Below are positions 46,993 through 49,153 of a DNA stretch of 49,153 bases, piece after piece. Both the position numbers and the translations under genes were made by a program. The first letter of the stretch is position 1; each line of letters begins with the position of its first letter. The stretch comes from an uncultured Aliiroseovarius sp. Its GTDB lineage: Bacteria; Pseudomonadota; Alphaproteobacteria; Rhodobacterales; Rhodobacteraceae. The notes beneath the pieces are model-generated. The model had not been told where the DNA came from, made no database searches, and worked only from the letters and a program-made list of their open reading frames with translations. The stretch spans positions 1-49,153 of the forward strand of contig NZ_CANLNB010000007.1 in assembly GCF_947492455.1 (NCBI RefSeq), written 5' to 3'.

Positions 46993-47556
46993 ATGGCAGA
47001 ACGTGAGAACCGCCGGAACCGCCGCGAACGCGACGAAGCTCCGGAATTTGCAGATCGCCTGGTTGCGATCAACCGCGTGTCGAAAACCACCAAAGGTGGT
47101 AAAAACTTCGGCTTCGCAGCTCTGGTAGTTGTTGGCGACCAGAAAGGCCGCGTCGGCTTTGGTAAAGGTAAAGCGAAAGAAGTGCCCGAGGCCATTCGCA
47201 AAGCCACCGAGCAAGCCAAGCGCCAGATGATCCGCGTACCTCTGAAAGAGGGCCGCACCCTGCACCACGACGCCGAAGGTCGTCACGGCGCTGGTAAAGT
47301 GATCATGCGTACCGCACCTGAAGGTACCGGAATCATCGCCGGTGGTCCGATGCGTGCCGTATTCGAGATGCTGGGCATCAAGGACGTTGTGTCGAAGTCG
47401 ATCGGCTCGCAGAACCCCTATAACATGATCCGCGCCACCATCGACGGTCTGAAAAAAGAAGCCAGCCCCCGCCAGGTCGCTCAGCGCCGTGGCAAAAAGG
47501 TTGCTGACATTCTGGGCGCAAAGTCGGACGCTCCGGCTGAAGCCGCAGACGCGTAA
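46993..47556 (+). CDS. rpsE: 30S ribosomal protein S5
   Basis: A 187-residue S5. The double-stranded-RNA-like domain ([20 protein letters not shown] form) and the C-terminal domain with [20 protein letters not shown] are intact; the C-terminal tail is Ala-rich. It controls decoding accuracy and mRNA entry. Confidence 0.98.
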   Translation: MAERENRRNRRERDEAPEFADRLVAINRVSKTTKGGKNFGFAALVVVGDQKGRVGFGKGKAKEVPEAIRKATEQAKRQMIRVPLKEGRTLHHDAEGRHGAGKVIMRTAPEGTGIIAGGPMRAVFEMLGIKDVVSKSIGSQNPYNMIRATIDGLKKEASPRQVAQRRGKKVADILGAKSDAPAEAADA

Positions 47557-47569
47557 GGAGATCTGACCA

Positions 47570-47758
47570 ATGGCTAAAACCATCGTTGTAAAACAGGTCG
47601 GCTCGCCGATCCGTCGCCCCCAAGACCAGCGCGCTACGCTGATCGGCCTGGGCCTGAACAAGATGCACAAAACCCGCGAGCTGGAAGACACCCCGGCCGT
47701 GCGCGGCATGATCGCCAAGATCCCGCATATGGTTGAGATCATCGAGGAAAAAGGCTGA
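47570..47758 (+). CDS. rpmD: 50S ribosomal protein L30
   Basis: A 62-residue L30 of the short bacterial form, with [26 protein letters not shown]. It ends the spc block in this window: a terminator follows and rplO/secY are not present downstream within the window. Confidence 0.97.
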   Translation: MAKTIVVKQVGSPIRRPQDQRATLIGLGLNKMHKTRELEDTPAVRGMIAKIPHMVEIIEEKG

Positions 47759-47792
47759 GCCTCGGCTTAGACTCTCCTTAGAAGATTTAGAG

Positions 47793-47823
47793 CACCCCGG
47801 TCAGAAATGGCCGGGGTGTTTTT
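47793..47823 (+). terminator. Intrinsic terminator after rpmD
   Basis: Stem CACCCCGG/CCGGGGTG followed by a T run, 35 bases after the rpmD stop. Confidence 0.92.
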
Positions 47824-47907
47824 GTCTGACTAGGGAAGACCCTGCAGAGATGATTGGCACCGCCCGAAGCAAGGACGGAGCACTACAAGAATCACGGGTA
47901 TCGATGA

Positions 47908-48195
47908 ATAATTTCTGGGGAAAAAGGAGCCTTAGACCCTTGCGCCGACTGTGATGATTGCCTGAAAATAGATTTATCCAAGTGGAGGATCACACTTGAT
48001 CTAGGAGTTTGCCTAGTCGCCGACATTATACAGAACCTATCGACCTATTTGCTAGATGCTGAGCTAACGCTCGGATTTGCCAAAGGAGAGGGTTTGGGAG
48101 CCATATTGCTCACTGTGATTTTTCTTGCATTCATTCTTCGGTCCAAGCCCAGCAGATTGTCAGATATTGTAGCAGCGTGGAGAAATAGCAGGTAG
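47908..48195 (+). pseudogene. Probable remnant reading frame encoding a membrane segment
   Basis: This frame is open for 95 codons after a TGA at 47905 but has no ATG, GTG or TTG near its beginning. The translation looks protein-like: an amphipathic part (DLSKWRITLDLGVCLVADI), a region LDAELTLGFAKGEG, a hydrophobic helix (LGAILLTVIFLAFIL) and a basic end (DIVAAWRNSR). An ATG at 47904 in another frame, read through a frameshift near 47950, could have been the original start. I take it as the decayed 3' part of a small membrane-protein gene; a gene with a non-standard start is the alternative. Confidence 0.35.
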
Positions 48196-48451
48196 ATTGC
48201 CCGGCACCGCCGGGCAGCGCCCGACCCTCCCCACGGGAGGGCGCTTTTGATAGGTTTCAACACTCACCCACGTTTCGGCTCACAGGCGTCCCTCATCACA
48301 GATCCCAAACCTGCGCCCACCCAGGGTCGGGCGCTGCCCTCACAACCCATGCATCCCTTGCAACCCGGGCTTTCCGATTCAGCGGTGGTTGTTTGACCCG
48401 ACCCCTCCTATCACGGCGGCAACTGATATACTCCTGTTAAGGACCGCTAAG
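48196..48451. repeat. Inverted 17-base repeat pair (REP-like) and terminator-like hairpin
   Basis: GGGCAGCGCCCGACCCT at 48212-48228 is repeated as its exact reverse complement at 48323-48339. The first copy runs into CCCTCCC-CAC-GGGAGGG and then CGCTTTTG, so it can act as a terminator (48218-48248). A related copy (ACCCAGGGTCGGGCG) lies at about 40561-40575, after the hemerythrin gene. Such palindromic intergenic units are typical of REP-like families; the family here is inferred from three copies only. Confidence 0.5.
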
Positions 48452-48598
48452 ATGAACGCTCTGATCAATCCCGTGACCCCGCTGGCCAGCGCAATCGCAG
48501 ATCTCTTCGTTGCTGCGCAGACCGCGGTTCGTCGTTTCATGAACTCGGAATGCACCCCGACCTGGACCGAGTTCCTGAAGGACTGCAACAAAGGCTAA
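48452..48598 (+). CDS. Small protein of 48 residues, unknown function
   Basis: A short gene with complete signals: a near-consensus -10 TATACT (48427-48432), a Shine-Dalgarno AAGGA eight bases before the ATG, and a strong terminator right after the stop. The 48-residue product starts MNALINPVTPLASAIADLF, has an amphipathic first half and a C-terminal half with two cysteines (NSECTPTWTEFLKDCNKG). Its codons show the bias of highly expressed genes here (CTG, CGT, GAA, AAC, TTC). I do not recognise the family. The transcript could also act as an RNA. Confidence 0.6.
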   Translation: MNALINPVTPLASAIADLFVAAQTAVRRFMNSECTPTWTEFLKDCNKG

Positions 48599-48623
48599 GC
48601 GCTTTTGACATTCTCCCGGACAA

Positions 48624-48660
48624 ACCCTCGGTGGCATCTGCCCCCGGGGGTTTTTCTTTT
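48624..48660 (+). terminator. Terminator of the 48-residue protein gene
   Basis: Stem AACCCTCGG/CCGGGGGTT (one G-U) with an 11-13 base loop, followed by a T-rich tail (TTTCTTTTTT). Confidence 0.88.
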
Positions 48661-49080
48661 TTGGGTTGGTCCCGGTGCATAATGTGGGTCACGCGCGAGT
48701 AGCTGGCGAGCTTCCCAAGTACTCCTGATTTGCAGGGGCGGTATTTCGTTCCTTTTGATGACGGGCCAGACGGTATCGCTATAGCCTAGTGAATCGAAAA
48801 CAAGGGCGCGGCAGAGGAATCGCAGGCTGTATTTGGCGCGCGACTCGACGAGTCGCTGGTCGAGTCGCGCGATTCCGCCCCGATTCAGGGAAATCCTTTG
48901 CCGAGTCTCTCCAAATTTCGGGTTTGTGGCCTGCTTTGGCCCTGTTTGACCCCGTGATTCCTGCTCTGATCACCGGTGATGTCGCCAATGCCGAAGTGTG
49001 GTGAAAGAAATTTCACGTTCAAAACCCCTTATTTATAAGGCTCTACGAAGAAAAATCGCCTAATATGACATTTTTCTGAA
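48661..49080. other. Gene-free region with GANTC cluster and large palindrome
   Basis: I see no credible gene here. Nine GANTC sites (the CcrM methylation motif) lie between 48791 and 48960, at 48791, 48817, 48842, 48850, 48862, 48871, 48882, 48903 and 48956. Inside is a perfect 13-pair stem CGCGCGACTCGAC/GTCGAGTCGCGCG (48837-48871, nine-base loop) and an overlapping palindrome CGACTCG-A-CGAGTCG (48841-48855). Further on are a CCTTAT/ATAAGG inverted repeat (about 49026-49039) and AT-rich stretches before the putative rRNA promoter. Confidence 0.6.
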
Positions 49081-49088
49081 AAAAGCGC

Positions 49089-49117
49089 TTGCGGCTGTCG
49101 GTGAGTAACCTTAGAAC
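49089..49117 (+). promoter_or_regulatory. Putative rRNA operon promoter
   Basis: TTGCGG (49089-49094) and TAGAAC (49112-49117) are 17 bases apart, preceded by AT-rich sequence like an UP element and followed by a GC-rich leader (CCGGCGGCGCTGAGGCGC). This looks like the start of a Rhodobacteraceae rRNA operon; the 16S gene would lie just beyond the window, so this is inference. Confidence 0.5.
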
Positions 49118-49153
49118 CCACTTCACCGGCGGCGCTGAGGCGCACAACGGGAC

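Noticed and set aside
48045-48263. Minus-strand 72-codon frame opposite the remnant reading frame
   Set aside because: It starts inside the repeat hairpin, has no ribosome binding site, and the plus-strand translation looks more protein-like.
48661-49080. A replication origin, suggested by the GANTC cluster, palindrome and AT-rich stretches
   Set aside because: I see no cluster of DnaA boxes and no dnaA, parAB or repABC genes nearby; an rRNA promoter region explains the AT-rich part better.

Overview
The window is a chromosomal segment of an alphaproteobacterium, almost certainly a member of the Rhodobacteraceae (Roseobacter group). Pointers are the protein sequences of EF-Tu, RpoB/RpoC and the ribosomal proteins, the neighbourhood etfB / PduO-type adenosyltransferase / HIG1-like twin-transmembrane protein, two tuf genes flanking the rpo-str cluster, and the moderately high GC content. 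Highly expressed genes show a strong codon bias (CTG, CGT, GGT, AAC, GAA).

Layout. (1) 1-2689, minus strand: start of etfB (cut by the window edge), PduO-type cobalamin adenosyltransferase, HIG1-like protein, a short-chain dehydrogenase and an SH3-domain protein. (2) 2822-7506, plus: parC followed by a tightly coupled DUF898 membrane protein and an M48 metalloprotease. (3) 7705-17108: tuf (copy 1), a NYN-type nuclease, a minus-strand methyltransferase, tRNA-Trp, a DUF1007/NicO metal-export pair, secE, nusG, an AT-richer secreted protein of unknown function, then rplK-rplA and rplJ-rplL. (4) 17354-25797: rpoB and rpoC, preceded by a structured 245-nt leader. (5) 25899-26975: an atypical tRNA-like element and a DMT exporter. 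(6) 27286-31515: str operon rpsL-rpsG-fusA-tuf (copy 2). (7) 32703-47758: S10 and spc operons (rpsJ-rplC-rplD-rplW, rplB-rpsS-rplV-rpsC-rplP, rpmC-rpsQ-rplN-rplX-rplE-rpsN-rpsH-rplF-rplR-rpsE-rpmD). (8) 47759-49153: gene-poor tail with a decayed reading frame, a 48-residue small-protein gene, repeats, a dense cluster of GANTC sites and a promoter that looks like that of an rRNA operon lying just beyond the window.

The conserved translation/transcription cluster is cut into terminator- and promoter-bounded blocks by non-ribosomal genes: DUF1007/NicO before secE, a secreted protein between nusG and rplK, a membrane protein between tuf and rpsJ, L,D-transpeptidase/lipoprotein/DUF2189 between rplW and rplB, and five genes between rplP and rpmC (unknown, hemerythrin, small secreted protein, 2OG-Fe(II) oxygenase, membrane-anchored Mrr-type nuclease). 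Good intrinsic terminators follow nusG, rplA, rpoC, both tuf genes, rplW, rplP and rpmD, and several blocks are preceded by recognisable sigma70-like promoters, so each block is probably its own transcription unit.

The most notable non-coding signals are: an RNA motif shared by the 3' UTRs of both tuf genes, in which a variable stem is conserved by pairing but not by sequence; a tRNA-like element without a normal anticodon arm after rpoC; the rpoB leader; the palindrome-rich rplK leader; and the GANTC/palindrome cluster upstream of the putative rRNA promoter. No CRISPR array, insertion sequence or prophage was seen. All assignments rest on reading the sequence and family knowledge; no searches were run.
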